Assembly (NCBI RefSeq): GCF_022539505.1
Contig: NC_061512.1
Span: forward strand, 246,714,510 to 246,778,509
DNA length: 64,000 nt
Source of the DNA: Lolium rigidum
Taxonomy: Eukaryota > Streptophyta > Magnoliopsida > Poales > Poaceae
Direction of reading: 5' to 3'
The notes beneath the pieces were generated by a model. It was not told the origin of the DNA. It saw nothing but the letters and a program-made list of their open reading frames with translations, and made no database searches. Each line of letters begins with the position of its first letter. Position 1 is the stretch's first letter. Positions 45,793 to 58,390 of this stretch are shown here, piece after piece. The position numbers were made by a program, and so were the translations under genes.

Positions 45793-47203
45793 CGTAATTC
45801 AACTGCTAGGCAGTTGTTCACGTAAAATGTTGATTAAAAAAAAACAGCAGGAAGTTCACAGCCGATTATCCGCGAAGTTCACTATGTATGACGGTGTGAA
45901 AAAAAAGTTCGTATAAAAATTAAACAGGAACACACATGCAAGAAAAAAAGGGAGATCAGATATCAACAGCTGCGAAGTTCTCACATACTATTCATACGTG
46001 AATGATACTGAATTGTTAAAAAAATGAACAGACAACATATAGGATTGCAAAAAACAGTAAAATAGGGACATCTTCATTGTATTATAAAATGAATAAAAGG
46101 GAAGGGAAACACAAAGTAAAAAGAGAAAATTATGACTGCGAAGTTCAGATCTAACCAACTAAGGAATTCTCTTAAACATAAAACCTAAAAGAAAGTGTAG
46201 GTAAATTAAACGATTACAATCCGATCATAGAAAAAATAAAAATAAAAATGTCCCTACAAAACTAAAATCTTCACCAATCCCTGCCACGCTTCTTCTCGGG
46301 ATGTTTGAATAAGGAGAAGAAGCCCCTCTCAAACACATCCAGCCTCCGAAAAACCTCATACGTGGCATATGCATCCCGTGCAGCATATTCCAAATGCTTA
46401 GGCGGTAGAGGCGGCGGATCAGCCCACATCCTGTGCTCTGCCCTTCCAAAACCATCCTTCATCTCAAAATAGATTGGATCTATAATAGCTCCAGCAACAT
46501 CCTTCAAACCTTGAGTTCTCTTCCTGTTGTCCGGATCTCTCCATATTGCCTGGATATCCTTCACATTATGAACATAGTACTTTGAACGTGACAGAATGGT
46601 GCGGTCTTCTGCGACGCAAAACCCAGCAAAAGTGTACCTATAGCCATAAAAGAAATCATACAACTTTTCACTCCTCTCATCAGCATGGCATATGTGGTAC
46701 ACAAGAACATCAGTGCCAACACATAGCTGGATCACAGCAGCTTTCTTCGGATTGAAATAGGTTCCACTGAGTTTGTCATACTCAACATCAAGACCAACAA
46801 TCTTCCTAGCAGAAGAATCTAGGGAAGCTTCAGCATTGGTGAGCCACTCCTCAACACTAGCTGCTGCGTTTGTGTACAGGACCTTCATAGTGGTTGTGCC
46901 ATGGCAGGGGAATGTGAACTCGTGGGAAAAAGGAGGGTTTGCCATGCAATCGGTGAAACAGAGAAAACGCACAGAAAAAAGAAAAAGGAAAGGGAGAAGA
47001 ATCGGTGATTGATATGCACCGAAACACAGAGGGAAAAAGACATGTATTTATAGTTCCAGAAATGTAACAGGAGACGTCGTGATCCACAAATTCAGGGAAC
47101 AAACCAATACATATCCAATAAAACAAAACAGAAACAGCCGAGAGATAACCACAAAAAAACAAAAAAATCCTGCGGGATAACAAACAAAAAAGGATCTTAT
47201 CCG
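45793..47203. repeat. Tandem duplication, unit 2 (about 1,411 bp)
   Basis: Begins CGTAATTCAACTGCTAGGCA and ends at CTTATCCG, as unit 1 does. The first 450 bp of the two units are almost identical, while the coding parts differ more, including several replacements. Confidence 0.88.
46271..46945 (-). CDS. DEDDy 3'-5' exonuclease (WRN/RNase D-like), copy 2, intact (224 aa)
   Basis: The second Met of the frame (46,945) is taken as start because copy 1 has the matching Met and the context GCATGGCA is good; nine more codons are open upstream. The acidic catalytic residues of a DEDDy exonuclease are present: VGLDVEYD (about residues 50-57, D and E), NVKDIQAIW (about 138, D), and YAARDAYATYEVFRRL (about 193, Y and D). 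Conserved AAVIQLCVG and VYHICHAD strands lie between. Length fits a bare exonuclease domain without helicase. Enzymes of this fold remove nucleotides from 3' ends of DNA or RNA, usually in the nucleus. It has no visible intron, unlike its neighbours, and lies inside a Mutator-like element, so a role in processing transposition or silencing intermediates is possible but unproven. Confidence 0.85.
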   Translation of the reverse strand: MANPPFSHEFTFPCHGTTTMKVLYTNAAASVEEWLTNAEASLDSSARKIVGLDVEYDKLSGTYFNPKKAAVIQLCVGTDVLVYHICHADERSEKLYDFFYGYRYTFAGFCVAEDRTILSRSKYYVHNVKDIQAIWRDPDNRKRTQGLKDVAGAIIDPIYFEMKDGFGRAEHRMWADPPPLPPKHLEYAARDAYATYEVFRRLDVFERGFFSLFKHPEKKRGRDW

Positions 47204-48115
47204 GGGCCAGTTGTGAGCTCACGTGCAAGCACAAAACAAAAAAGCATAAAAAGACTACAAAGAAGTTCACGTGATAACAGTGCAGACGTTCGCACAGAGT
47301 AAAAACACTGAAAAAATAAAAAGCTGTTCCACACCAACCAACCACCCCCCACCCACCAAACCACGCCCAACCCACTAAAAACCACCACTCGGCGCAAAAA
47401 AAAAGTCAACCACTGCCTGGTGTTCCGCCGGAAGAAACATCCCACGGAGAAGGAGTCGAAGGAAGAGCAAAGGGAGAACAAAGAACAGAGAAAAAGAAGA
47501 AGAAGAAGAGAATTCTAGCAAGATCTACAGAAAAGTAATCCAGCATCAGAAAAGCGAAGGGATTACCTAACAAAAAGAAGGTGCGTCTAACCCATCCCCA
47601 TCCCATCTACTCATTGAATCGCCGTGGATCTTCCTCTCTTTCATCCTTCATGGCCGTGGTTTTGAATCTAGACTAGTATAAAAAACAAAGATCTAACAAC
47701 TTAACAAAATAAATACCTTAGAGATTACTTAAAAAATGTTTTGCATACGATAGATCTATCAAAAAAAATCAAATAAAAACATGTTAGGCAGAGGGTTGGG
47801 GGGGGGGGTGGAATAGACACTAATGAACAAGAACAGGAGTTCAGATAAGAACTCCCGAGAAGCTCACTTGTGAAAATAAATGGAAAACAATATACAAAAA
47901 ATAAAATAAGTTGGAGGGTTTTAAAATCTACAAACATGTATCCAGCCGGCATTAGTATACTGTGATTGGGAAACTTAAAAAATATATAATAAAAGAAGTT
48001 GGAGTTTAAAATGTAGACAACACAAAATGCAGACTAGAAGTGGAAGTTCAGTTCAAAAAAGTGATGAGGTCCTGTTAGTACAAAAAATGTTTTATGCTGG
48101 AATATTGTGACAGGA
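47204..48115. other. Spacer upstream of exonuclease copy 2 and the B3-like gene
   Basis: The genes diverge from here, so promoters for both directions should lie in it. AAC-rich and A-rich tracts and several motif copies (47,264, 47,838, 48,043) are seen. A CCACC-rich tract lies at 47,340-47,390. No coding frame is convincing. Confidence 0.5.
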
Positions 48116-48907
48116 ATGGCTGCTGGTCCATCGTACGTCATCCTCAGCGACAGCGAAAGCGATGAAGAGACCTGTAAAAGAGGTAAAAAAAGATAGAAAT
48201 GCTTTCAAAAATACTTTATGGAACTAAAAATGTGCTTATTTTTTATGCAGGTCCAACTATTCATGGATTTGAAATCTTTGACAAGCACTCGTCACTTCGG
48301 AAATGAAGTTGAAATGACCAAGGAAAATCTGGATCATCTCAAAAGGCAAGTACTTGACTACAAGCCAACAATCCCATATTATGTATGCAAGATGGGGAAG
48401 ACAACGAACAACATCACGAGAGGCAAAATGGTAATACCAAAGACGCCAACTTACAAAACTTTATTTTCGTACACTAACTCGTATTACATATGATGTTTTG
48501 GCTGAACCAACATGTATTACTAACTTTATTACAGTCTTCCGATATTTAAATGTTTATCGAAGTCCAGTATAAAAGAAACCGTGAAGTTCACTTACGAATA
48601 CACTCGAACATGGATATGATATTCACTTTCATGTGTTTTCATGCGGACTTTCGATAAGGAATACACCGAAGAACACCTAAAGAATTATCTAACGGAGCCA
48701 ACAACAATTCCAATAACCTCCAACACAAATGCCTGGGTTGGTACACGGGTAAGGATAAACAAAGTTGCAATCGGAAATGCAGTGATGACAACAAATTGGC
48801 CGTGATGTAGTCATGGGTGCGAAATAAAAGATGGAGATATCTCGCATGTTCGCTTCTACGACGGAACAAGAGAACTCGGCTGCTTCGTGACACGTCTTAG
48901 CAACTGA
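48116..48907 (+). pseudogene. Small B3-like DNA-binding protein, broken by indels
   Basis: Exon 1 (48,116-48,182) reads MAAGPSYVILSDSESDEETC and ends at AGAG|GT. A second exon starts after TTTATGCAG at 48,250 and contains KPTIPYYVCKMGKTTN in a frame reached by an early shift, ending at AAAATG|GTAA. The last exon (about 48,640-48,907) reads FDKEYTEEHLKNYLTEPTTI, WVGTRVRINKVA, TTNW, CEIKDGDISHVRFYDG and ends GCFVTRLSN. The first strand (I-P-x-Y-V-C-x-M), a hydrophobic W-V strand and the C-x-I-K-D-G-D-I-x-x-x-R-F turn suggest a plant B3 fold of the REM type. At 48,799-48,812 one extra and one missing base disrupt the NW...HGCE join. Confidence 0.6.
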
Positions 48908-49423
48908 GTCTGAAAAACTTACTATGAAAATAAAATTATGTACCAGTTTACTTTATTGAACCTTATGTTTTGTATCAGCACCCCGAGAACAAATTATGGT
49001 TGTGTTTCAGTATTGTTGATGTAATAAGAATGCTTATGAAGAAGTTCACATAGAGTGAGTACGAAGTTCGCTTATAAATGAAAAAAAGATTAGCAAGTTT
49101 ATGTTCACAGAAGTTCCTACATGAAAAATCATTTCTGAATATACGGGAATAAAAAATAGTACAGTTTGCATTGAGAAAAACGAATGGATATGGGAATACT
49201 TTTACACTGTGATGACAGAGAAGTTCACTAATAACAAAAAAAAAACAGCACATATTTTGTACAGCTTGCTGTTTTGAAAAAAGAAAGACCATATCCTCAC
49301 TAATTACATCCGTATCCCGAATTCAATCACATAATGAGAAGTTCAGTTCAATAAAACAACAAAAATAAAAATGTTGAATATCCTATCAACTACTAATTGC
49401 GAAGAAATTGAATCGGATCATCA
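48908..49423. other. Spacer between convergent genes
   Basis: Between the B3-like gene's stop and the end of the minus-strand protease gene. At least five motif copies (49,043, 49,064, 49,110, 49,221, 49,340) and no coding frame. Confidence 0.6.
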
Positions 49424-51700
49424 TCATGCAGATCCCAATGATCGCTGGGTTGTCTGCGAACCTAGACCAATAAGCAGCATGAGATCTTTCAACATACTAG
49501 GCCACTGCTCCGCCAGAATTTCATTCTTGGGATGAAATAGGAGCTGATACATGTACTCAGCTTTCCAATCCTCAACACGCCGCTGGTAGACAATCAGGAA
49601 TGCAAAAAAAAAACATATGAAAAACAGTAAAAAATAAGACAAAAAAGCTATACAGCGAAAAAAACACAGCACTACACTTACATCCTGGTTTTTTATATTA
49701 TCAGCAATCTTATCACCACCGTATGTAGCACAAATTCTTAGAGCATAGAAGCCACACTCATTAGCCCCTTGTGCCGGAGTCTTTGGATATGAACACCGTC
49801 ACAGCAACAACATCCCACTGTATATTACCATTATATTTGTTAAATTCTGCAACACCATACACCTGTTTTAACAAGGCCACCATCCTATTAATCTGCAAAA
49901 ACAAAAAAAGAACAAAAAGTGAATGGTTTCAGCAGTTTAAAAACAAAAAAGGAAAGAAAAAGCTGGGAAGTTCACATAGTACTGATATATCAGTTCACAC
50001 ACACTACATATAGTTTTAGCAGTTTAAAAAACATATAAAAAGTCGGGAAGTTCACGGTGTACTAACATATCAAATTAACACACACAATCGGATGGTTTCA
50101 GCAGTTTAAATAAATATAAAAAATAGCTAGGAAGTTCATATTGTAAAAACATATCAAGTACGGACAAAAAAGTTTGAATGGTTGCGATAGTACACATAAA
50201 AAGAAAAAAGCTGGGAAGTTCACATTATATTAACAAATGAGTTCACATAAAAAAAGTAAAAATGATAGCAGTGAAAAAGTAAATAAATAAAATGATGAAA
50301 AGAAAATCACGTACAATCTCAACACGATCCTCATGGTGCCGACTCCTTGAAGTATGTGCCAGACCAGTATACCTCCTAGTGTCAAGGATGTCCAACGTAC
50401 CAGTGTACTTGTTCATAACATAAACAGAGTGATGATCATCCATGAAATGAGGGATGATGATCTGTTCAGCAACAACCGAAATTAACAAAAAGGAAGTACG
50501 CACGTGAAAACAAAAAAAAAAACAAAGGGAGTTCACTACAGCAAATATGAAGAGGTTCAGATTAAAAAGCATACCAACTTTGCTTTCAGCAAATTTTCAT
50601 TAGGCCGAACATAACGCTTGAACATTTTAGCAGCAGACCTCACATCAAAAGGTTGTCTCGGTAATGGATTACCATTGCTGTCCCTTAGCTTGAATGGCGC
50701 AAAATCAAGCAAGTACTGCACAAAACACAAACAAAAAAAAGGAAAACTATACAAAGTAAGTATATGCATACAAAGGTATATCTGAAAAAATTAATTTTCA
50801 ATGTTTGAAAAAACCTACAGGGATAGTATGAGGTGACATCAAAACACGAGAGCCAGATTCAAAAATATATTTCATCCCCGGATCATCCTTCCGATAATCG
50901 ATGATATGATCCATCATGTCGGATTCCAACATTTCACAGCGGCCAAACAGTTTATACATGTACTTGGCATCAACTAAAACAGGATCATCAAAATCATTGC
51001 AGAACTTCACCAGGGGGACACTGCACACACATTAAAAAAGAGAAAATATATATATATAAGACTAGGGAAGTTCACTTAGCATATAAAAAAATAAAAAGAC
51101 CTAGAGAAGTTCACTCAGCACAGTATATGAAGTTCATATGCCACAAAAAAAAACTAACTAAGTAGTAAACGAAAAACATACCTTCCATGAGCTTTGATGT
51201 ACTCCTTGCTTAGAATTAACTCCATCATCTGCTTGGCCTTGGATAAATGAGGAAACACATATGGTACAAAGTTTGGGACTTCTTCCCCGAACTTATTGGA
51301 CAATTTAGTAGGCCTTTTATTCGAAAGAACCAGATTTTTAGCACTAGACTCGCTCGGGCTTCGAGTTTCAAAATCATCACTTGCTAGTCGGAGAACAGCG
51401 CCGAACATCCTTTGTAATGGGCTTCGCAGTAAGCTTCTTACCAAGCTGAGTGACAAAGTCATCAGAATCATCATCGTCGTCGAGCAAAACTACATCAGCC
51501 TTCCCCTTCTCGCAGGTGTCGTGAACCTTATTCCTAGAAGATTTTCTCGGTATTGGAATGCAGCCTCGGGATAATCTTCTTTGACTTGCTTACAAGACTA
51601 TCAAAATTCTCTTCAGGGATAATCTGAACTTCTGGTGTGAATGACTGAGTCTCGAAAAGTGAGAAATTATCTTCCTCGATACCAAGAGATGGACCTGCAT
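49424..51700 (-). pseudogene. Ulp1/C48-like protease, second module (3' half of the long gene)
   Basis: Read on the minus strand, exons include: an acidic linker (VVLLDDDDDSDDFVTQLGKK, about 51,430-51,540, reached by a frame shift); RPTKLSNKFGEEVPNFVPYV; VPLVKFCNDFDDPVLVDAKY; YLLDFAPFKLRDSNG; IIPHFMDDHHSVYVMNKYTG then LDILDTRRYTGL; and ANECGFYALRICATYGGDKI (about 49,700-49,765). The last exon ends LMLLIGLGSQTTQRSLGSA at 49,424. His (HHSVYV), Asp (LDILD) and Cys (ECGFYAL) in that order are the triad of C48 (Ulp1/SENP-type) cysteine proteases, which remove SUMO-like tags. Splice sites (CTGCAT/AC and GT) fit several exons, but indels break others. It may be a separate gene or the C-terminal part of the preceding module. 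Confidence 0.68.
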
Positions 51701-51819
51701 GAAAAGAATACAAAACCAGGAAGTTCACTTCTGAATCAAAAAACAAAAAAGAAACAAAAACAGTGCAGTCCAAAAAAAACATGTGTTATAGAGCATAGCC
51801 AGCGATATATTTTGCGAAA

Positions 51820-53199
51820 AAGTAAAAATCATACCAGGATCAACACCTAAAACATCTTTCAGGTCGATATTGAAATCTCCACCTGTCAGCCAGCTATATA
51901 ACATGGTCATCCTGATGTTTAGAATATCTTTTTGACTGAACAAGCACATGCTTTCCCCATCATAAGACTGGAGGATCTGTAGCATGAAGAACCCGCAATC
52001 ATGGCTGCAAAAAAAAAACACACAAACAAAGAATAAGAATAAAAAGAAAACAATTGTATTAGTTAAAAAAAAAAACCCTGTAGTCAATGTATACAGAATA
52101 AAGAGCAAAACAAAAGAAAGGGGAAAAAACGCTTACGCAGTTGCCTGTCTTGGAGAATTAACATAGTGAAGCTTGAAGTGGTCGATGGATTTTGGATGAA
52201 AATGATCACCCTTTGAATTCCCTGCTAACGACCATAACTTCTTGATACCAGATGCCATTGTATGTAACAGACTTCTTACCATCTCGGATCATTTATATCG
52301 CGTAACGAATCAAGCAATTCAAAACGCTCTTTCTCAAGGTTCAAAGCAACAACACAGAAGTGACCAGGAACGTGTGGTGCACATGGATCAGGAGGATCAA
52401 AACAACCAAAAAGAATCTGCCATTAAAATGATAAAAATAAAAAAGGACAGGTTAGAAGTATGAAAGGTAGACTATTTCCTCAAATAAGAAATCACATTTA
52501 ACTTTACTACTGAGTTATTTTAGTAACATGTACAACAGGGGAGGGAAAAAAAGGTAGGAAGTCCACATGCCATAATTAGTGAAGTTCAGATGTATAGAAA
52601 AGAAGAAAAAAAGACAACAGACGAGCACCCACTTTCTTGTGGTCCAAACGTTCCGGAGCATCGACGCTGAAAATATTACGAACAAGCCGAGAACTCAGAT
52701 TTCTTTCAAATATCTGCCTCTGCAAACATGACAATGAAACACAAAGAAGGTTAAAAACATAAAGGAGGAAAAAAATAAGCACCTACATTAACAAAAAAAA
52801 ACTAAAAAATGATAAAAAGAACGGAGAAATAACTTACAGAACAATTGTATGGCACCACCATTTTATCAGAATTCTTGTACTTCTGACCAAGCAAGTATGT
52901 TCCAACAGAAACAGTTAGAGAACAAAGAAACCCGTTGGGTTTAAAAGCTTCAGCAATTTGTCCGATCGTGCAATCACATTGATCATTCATGAAAAGGGTC
53001 TTCTTACTGCAGAAAAAAACACAAAAATTAGAGGACAAAACAAAAATTTAATAAAAAAATAAAAAACAAAACAACAAAAAAAGAAAAAAGCCTAAAAAAC
53101 AGATAGAACCTTCTTATGGGATCTTTCCTCAACTTGCAAACGCTTTCATATACTTCTTTGATTTTAATCATCATAGGTTGAAGAGACAGTGGAGGCGTC
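51820..53199 (-). pseudogene. Ulp1/C48-like protease, first module
   Basis: Minus-strand exons in order: MIKIKEVYESVCKLRKDPIR (about 53,110-53,175); KKTLFMNDQCDCTIGQIAEA and SVSVGTYLLGQKYKNSDKMV-like strands (52,835-53,000); RQIFERNLSSRLVRNIFSVD (52,635-52,720); ILFGCFDPPDPCAPHVPGHF then CVVALNLEKERFELLDSLRD (52,270-52,425); MASGIKKLWSLAGNSKGDHF (52,137-52,258); and HDCGFFMLQILQSYDGESMC (51,835-52,006). His of PGHFCVV, Asp of LLDSLRD and Cys of DCGFF form the C48 triad. Individual exons are mostly open, the His exon ends in a stop two codons after NDPRW, and a frame change is needed there. Confidence 0.75.
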
Positions 53200-56100
53200 G
53201 AACATAAACTCGAGTCTGCAAAAAATAAGGAAACACAGACAAAAATGTAAGAACAAAAAAGGAAGTTCAGATGATGATATTCCAGAAGTTCACATATTCA
53301 AGAACGTGGTGCAGAAACTGGAATGTCCAGAAGACCCACAGTTCATCAATGAAGGCTACCATCAAAAAAATACACACACACGATATCACTCCCCCCCCCC
53401 GGTCAGTCATATACATGCAGAAAATGAAAACTACGACATGAACTCATGCCGCATTACATAGCATTAGGAAGTGTCTTACATGGAACATGATGCCAAACAG
53501 CGAAAAACAAAATACATATACAAAAGCACCCCACCACACCCCTCCCCCCATAAAAAACCAAAAAAAAAAGGGAAAAAGGTTTTAGATAGAGATATATGAG
53601 GAGTAAACATAAAGAATAAAAAGGCGGGCTAGCATTAGGGGAGGGTGTGTGGGGTAGGAGAACTCGTATGTTCCCCATTCGGATATCCTTGCCTAAGTCT
53701 TGCGGGGATTCTTCAATAGAAGCGCTCAAGTCATCTCGTTGATTCTTCAAAGAATGAGCTCGACTCGCTCAATCGAATCGATGCATCGCGTCCATGGTTA
53801 TCTCCAGCTCGAAACTCATTATTGTCATCATCATCGGCACCGATGCTCGCGCTCTATATTGGCTTCGGTACTCGGCAGCTTCTCCCCGTGCAGCAGCAAC
53901 ACCTACTTCCTCACGACCATGCGCAACAACGAGACTTACAATCCATAGCAGACCGGTAATACACCAACATCATCAGCAGCCTCAGCACATGTTTCGGAAA
54001 CAACTGCACCAATGCCAGGTAGTTGGGCAGCATCCTTCGCATCATTTCCATCCTGACATGTTACAAGATCTTCAGGAATTGAGAAACCTTTTCCAGTAAC
54101 TGCACAATCTTCAACATGGTGTTCAGCATCTTTGTCTCCATCAGAATGTGCAACTATCTCGGGAAATAAATTCCCCTTTCCAACAGAGTCTAACTCAGAA
54201 TAATGATCAGCAACTTTGTCACCGGCACCACCAGAATTACCATCACTGTCATCTAAAGGAGGAGTTACAGGGGTTGCCGGATGTACAAAATTATGCTTGA
54301 CATAATAACGATCAACAGATGAATTGTCATCACTGTCATCTGGAAGACCATCCTTCTCAACACACTTTTCATTTACCTACCAAACAAATAAAAAAACAGA
54401 AGTTCAGATGTAGAAGATGGAGTAGTCCATATACACACAAACAAAAAACAAAACAAAAGCCCAACTATAAAAAAAAAATAAAAAAATACCTCAGCTAAAG
54501 GAGGTGATTTATCAAAAACTGCATCTTCAACATGATCACCAGCAAAAGCTGGAGGACATTGAGGGGTTGGCGGACGAACAAACCCATCATTCACAGGTGC
54601 ATGATCACCATCTCCTGAATTCTGAGGTGCATTTTCCTCAGCAATCCTAGCATCTTCCTGCAAAAAATAAGAGGATAACAAAAAAGAAAAGGTAAGGAAG
54701 TTCACATGAAAAAACAAAGAAGTTCACATATGTGTAGTAACACAAAACAAGAGATAAAAAAGGAAGTTCACATAAAAAGGGATGGACATAAGTTCAAGAA
54801 TGACTAATTATACCTCGGCTTCAAGCAACTGATCGACCAAGTCCCGCATCAACATCTTCAACGGAAGAAGAAATATTCTTCTGAACATTACTTTCAACAC
54901 TATTATTGCCTGATACATTTGCACGGCTCTCAAACTGCTTGCACAAAGAGTCCTGATTCATACCAAAATCAAGAAAACCTGTGCGCATTAGAGACAAAGC
55001 CCCCCTCAAGCTATCAAGGAGCGATGTTTCACGCTTTGAATGCTCATCCAGTGCTTCAACACTGGGGAAATTACCATCAGCAAGCCGACCTTGAAATTGT
55101 TTCGTACGATCAGCTGTAGTCGGAATCGTACGAGAGAGATACTCAACTTTCTGCAACAGTGATCCAATCTGATCAATAACACCAGCAGAAGGCATCCCAG
55201 CACTAGTTGAAGCAGACTGGTGATTGTCTTTCGTCTTGACATTAGCAATTTGCGAAATTGGAATCTCGCAATGACCTCCAGCAGGATGTTCATTGGCATT
55301 ACCAGCATCAGGCTCACTACGATGGGTGCCCTCATTAAGATTGACAATTAAATCTTCAACACGATACCGATATGAATAAGCAATTTGGTTGCGGCCTTTC
55401 CACTGCATTGTAATACAGGAGTTCACTTAGCAGATATTATGAAGTTCAGATGATACATAAAAAGTAAAAAAAAATATACAAAACTATGTAAGTTCACTTG
55501 GATATAAAAAGTAAACCTCATATGCCACATAAAACATTAAAAAAAAGACATAAGGAAGTTCACATGCGACGTAGTATGAAGATCAGATGCCACATAAAAA
55601 AAGGGTTACGCTTTGAAAAAACTAACCACAATTCTGCCAAACTTGTACTTCATCAACTCTGGTCCACCATTCTTTTGAATGTCCATTTTGTAAATAGCCT
55701 TCAGAGGTTTCTCATGAAGAAAGTTTGCGCGAGGAGTTTGAGTATGCATGACAGAATGTGGTGGTAGAAAGATGCTGTCAAGATACATAACAGTGGGGAT
55801 AACAGCACACCCTTCTAACCCAGTCTCGAGGGATATCAGTGGTCTTGATATTTAGTAGCAGCTCGTTTCAACTCATCAACAACAAGCTCGGCAATAATCC
55901 ATCTTTGCCATCTTATCATAATCCATGTTCACAAGCATTGCAGCTTCCCTACCGACACGGGTAGCTGAACCAGGACATATGAGCTTGCTAAAAAGAATGG
56001 CAAAGAAGACCTTAACAACCAAATCTTCCTTCTCGGGGTCTTCAACAAGATCAGATAACAATTGACGCAGATCTTTAGGCTCAATACTAGCATTGCTTTC

Positions 56101-58390
56101 GAACCCAAGCTCTTGTTTCAAAAGAGCCAATGACTCGTCATGTCCGGATTCTCGAGCAGTATAGGAGTATCGCCTCCTATAGGAAAACCAAACACCCGAT
56201 GAACAGGTGTCTCTATTAACCTCTAGAACTCGCCGTATCCACAAGCCAACTTCATGGTAGAAGTGTCAATAGTCTTCATCAAATAACACATGAGAACACG
56301 TGATACGTTACCCTCCAGACCCATCGAAAAACACAGCCAAAACCAGCTTGCTCAACCTTCAATCTGTGTTGCTGTTTTAACATTGCTGCAGCCGAACGAA
56401 CTTCACCGAGAGAACAGCGAACAGTTTGCTGAAAACGTGTCTTCTCACCATCAAGATCTTCATCTGCCTTCCTCTTCCTAGCCATGGTTTTCTTTGTCGG
56501 CCTTTTCAGAACTTTCTTCGAATCACCTTCCAAAACAACAGGTTTAGAAGGACCTGGCTTCCTACCAACTTTCTTCCCCTGGTATAGAAAAAAAACATTT
56601 AAAAACCACAAAAAAATTAATGAGAAGAGGAAGTTCACACCAACATGAACACAGAAGTTCACACTACACTAACCTTGGCAGGAGCTTCAAAGTCTGATTC
56701 ATCGCTAACCAATTCTGTACGACTCTTCTTAGCATTGCACTACATAAAATGAGATGCATAAAAAGGGAAGAGTTCAGATTCAATAAACAAAGAAGTTCAC
56801 AAGTGGAAGAATTATGTAAAAATGAAGAAACAAAAATAACCTTGCCGACAGACGAACACCATCTTCAGTGGAATCTGGGACATATGTCTCATCGACATCA
56901 ATCTTACGTTTACGGCGACCCAGACGTGATTTCCCAGGAGATGAAACTCGTTCCGAAGCAACAGTGGGCTGGACAGTAGCAGCAACACGAGGGCTGCGCC
57001 GCACGAGATTTCTAGCCCGGACGAAGCGAAGAGATTTATTTAAAAAATAGAGAAGTTCACAATGGTACACATATGTAAAAGTGAACAAAAAAGGAATTTA
57101 ACAGAATAAACAAAATAAGAACATAAAAAGAAATAAACCTTGTCAAGCAGCAACATCTTCTTGAGTGGCACCCGGGGCGTATGTCCGCTGCAAAGGATCT
57201 CTCGGTGGCAGGCAGCAGCAGAAGCAGCAGCTTTCCCCGCAGGTGAATTCTCTTTTATCTTCCTCGCAAACAACCCTTTCTTTCCTCACTTTAGGAGGAA
57301 CATCATTGACAACAGGCATTACCCTTAACGTGACTTTGCTTTCGCAGGTATTTCCGTAATATGTAGTCAATTTCTCCCGGTGCTCGAGCTAATTTAGCAG
57401 ACTTGTCTCTCCTTTTCCTTCGCAAGCTGTTCTTCAACCATATAATCCCGAGTAACTATTTGAGTACCAGCCACGGACCGAGATTGAGTTTCTTCCATCA
57501 CGGTGTAGCTTCAACCGTTTCGGACTCAAGAACTTGCCGCAGAGGAGTATAATCAAAAACGAGGCTGCCCATGTTACCCTTCTCAACAGCAGGAGTCCTA
57601 TCAAATGCTGGGGGATCTAAGAAACGCGGTAAACTGTCAGCAGAATATGCAGCAAAATCCTGGTTCAGCAAATCCAGAGATTCTCTTATAGTCTTGTCAG
57701 CTGCATAACACAAACAAATAACACAGAAAAAGAGTAAAAATGTAATCAAGAAAGCTTGTATGGATTGCAGGAAAAGGAAGTTCACTAGAAAATGTTAGTG
57801 AGGTTCACATATGTATGTTCCTAACCTGACTCATCGAGCATCATCCGTCATATTAGAAGATAAATTCCCCAAACCGAAAACACAAGCATCACCGTAATCA
57901 TCAACATGATCAAATACCTTCCCTAAAAAATACAAAAAAACAAACAAATTCAATGTCAGAAACATAGGAAAAAAATTCATGTTCAGACTTATACTTCCTA
58001 TGTGCAGCAAAATGTTAATTTCATGATTCACTTTTTTTAAAAAACAGCCTGTACATGAAAAATAAACATTATACATAGGAAGAATGAACATAATTAATAC
58101 AGTGAGTTCAATTAAATGACAAGTAGTTCATAACATGTGCTATACAGAAACACAGATAAAATAGATAGAAATCCTAAAATGGTGACCACGGGGAATTATA
58201 ACACAGAAAAAAAGCCTACAGAAAAGCAAACCCTAGAACAAAAAAAAAATGGACCAGTCATAGGACAGAACAAAAACATGGATATTTCATTTTTGACAAC
58301 GCAAGAATAAAGCATGAATTTATGGGTAGTAAAAAATACAAATCCGAAAAACAAACCTCCACCACCATTCGAAGCATCCTTATCCATCAC
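53200..58390 (-). pseudogene. N-terminal part of the long Ulp1-type gene, with conserved helical domain
   Basis: Translation probably starts at 58,390 (MDKDASNGGGG), spliced at GGAG|GT. Exons then give VFDHVDDYGDACVFGLGNLS (57,835-57,925), DKTIRESLDLLNQDFAAYSA (57,500-57,702), a basic exon with KSRLGRRKRKIDVDETYVPD (nuclear signal-like, about 56,845-57,035), and KPTKKTMARKRKADEDLDGE leading into VRSAAAMLKQQHRLKVEQAG and FGCVFR (56,300-56,580). ESGHDESLALLKQELGFESN follows, then LVVKVFFAILFSKLICPGSA and MLVNMDYDKMAKMD (55,890-56,150). This GFG...F-x-x-x-L-I-C-P region is the helical domain that precedes Ulp1 in many plant transposon proteins (DUF1985/mobile-domain-like). Long acidic exons (53,700-55,430) fill the rest. 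Several frames are broken (for example TGA after MTDDAR at 57,836). Confidence 0.68.
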
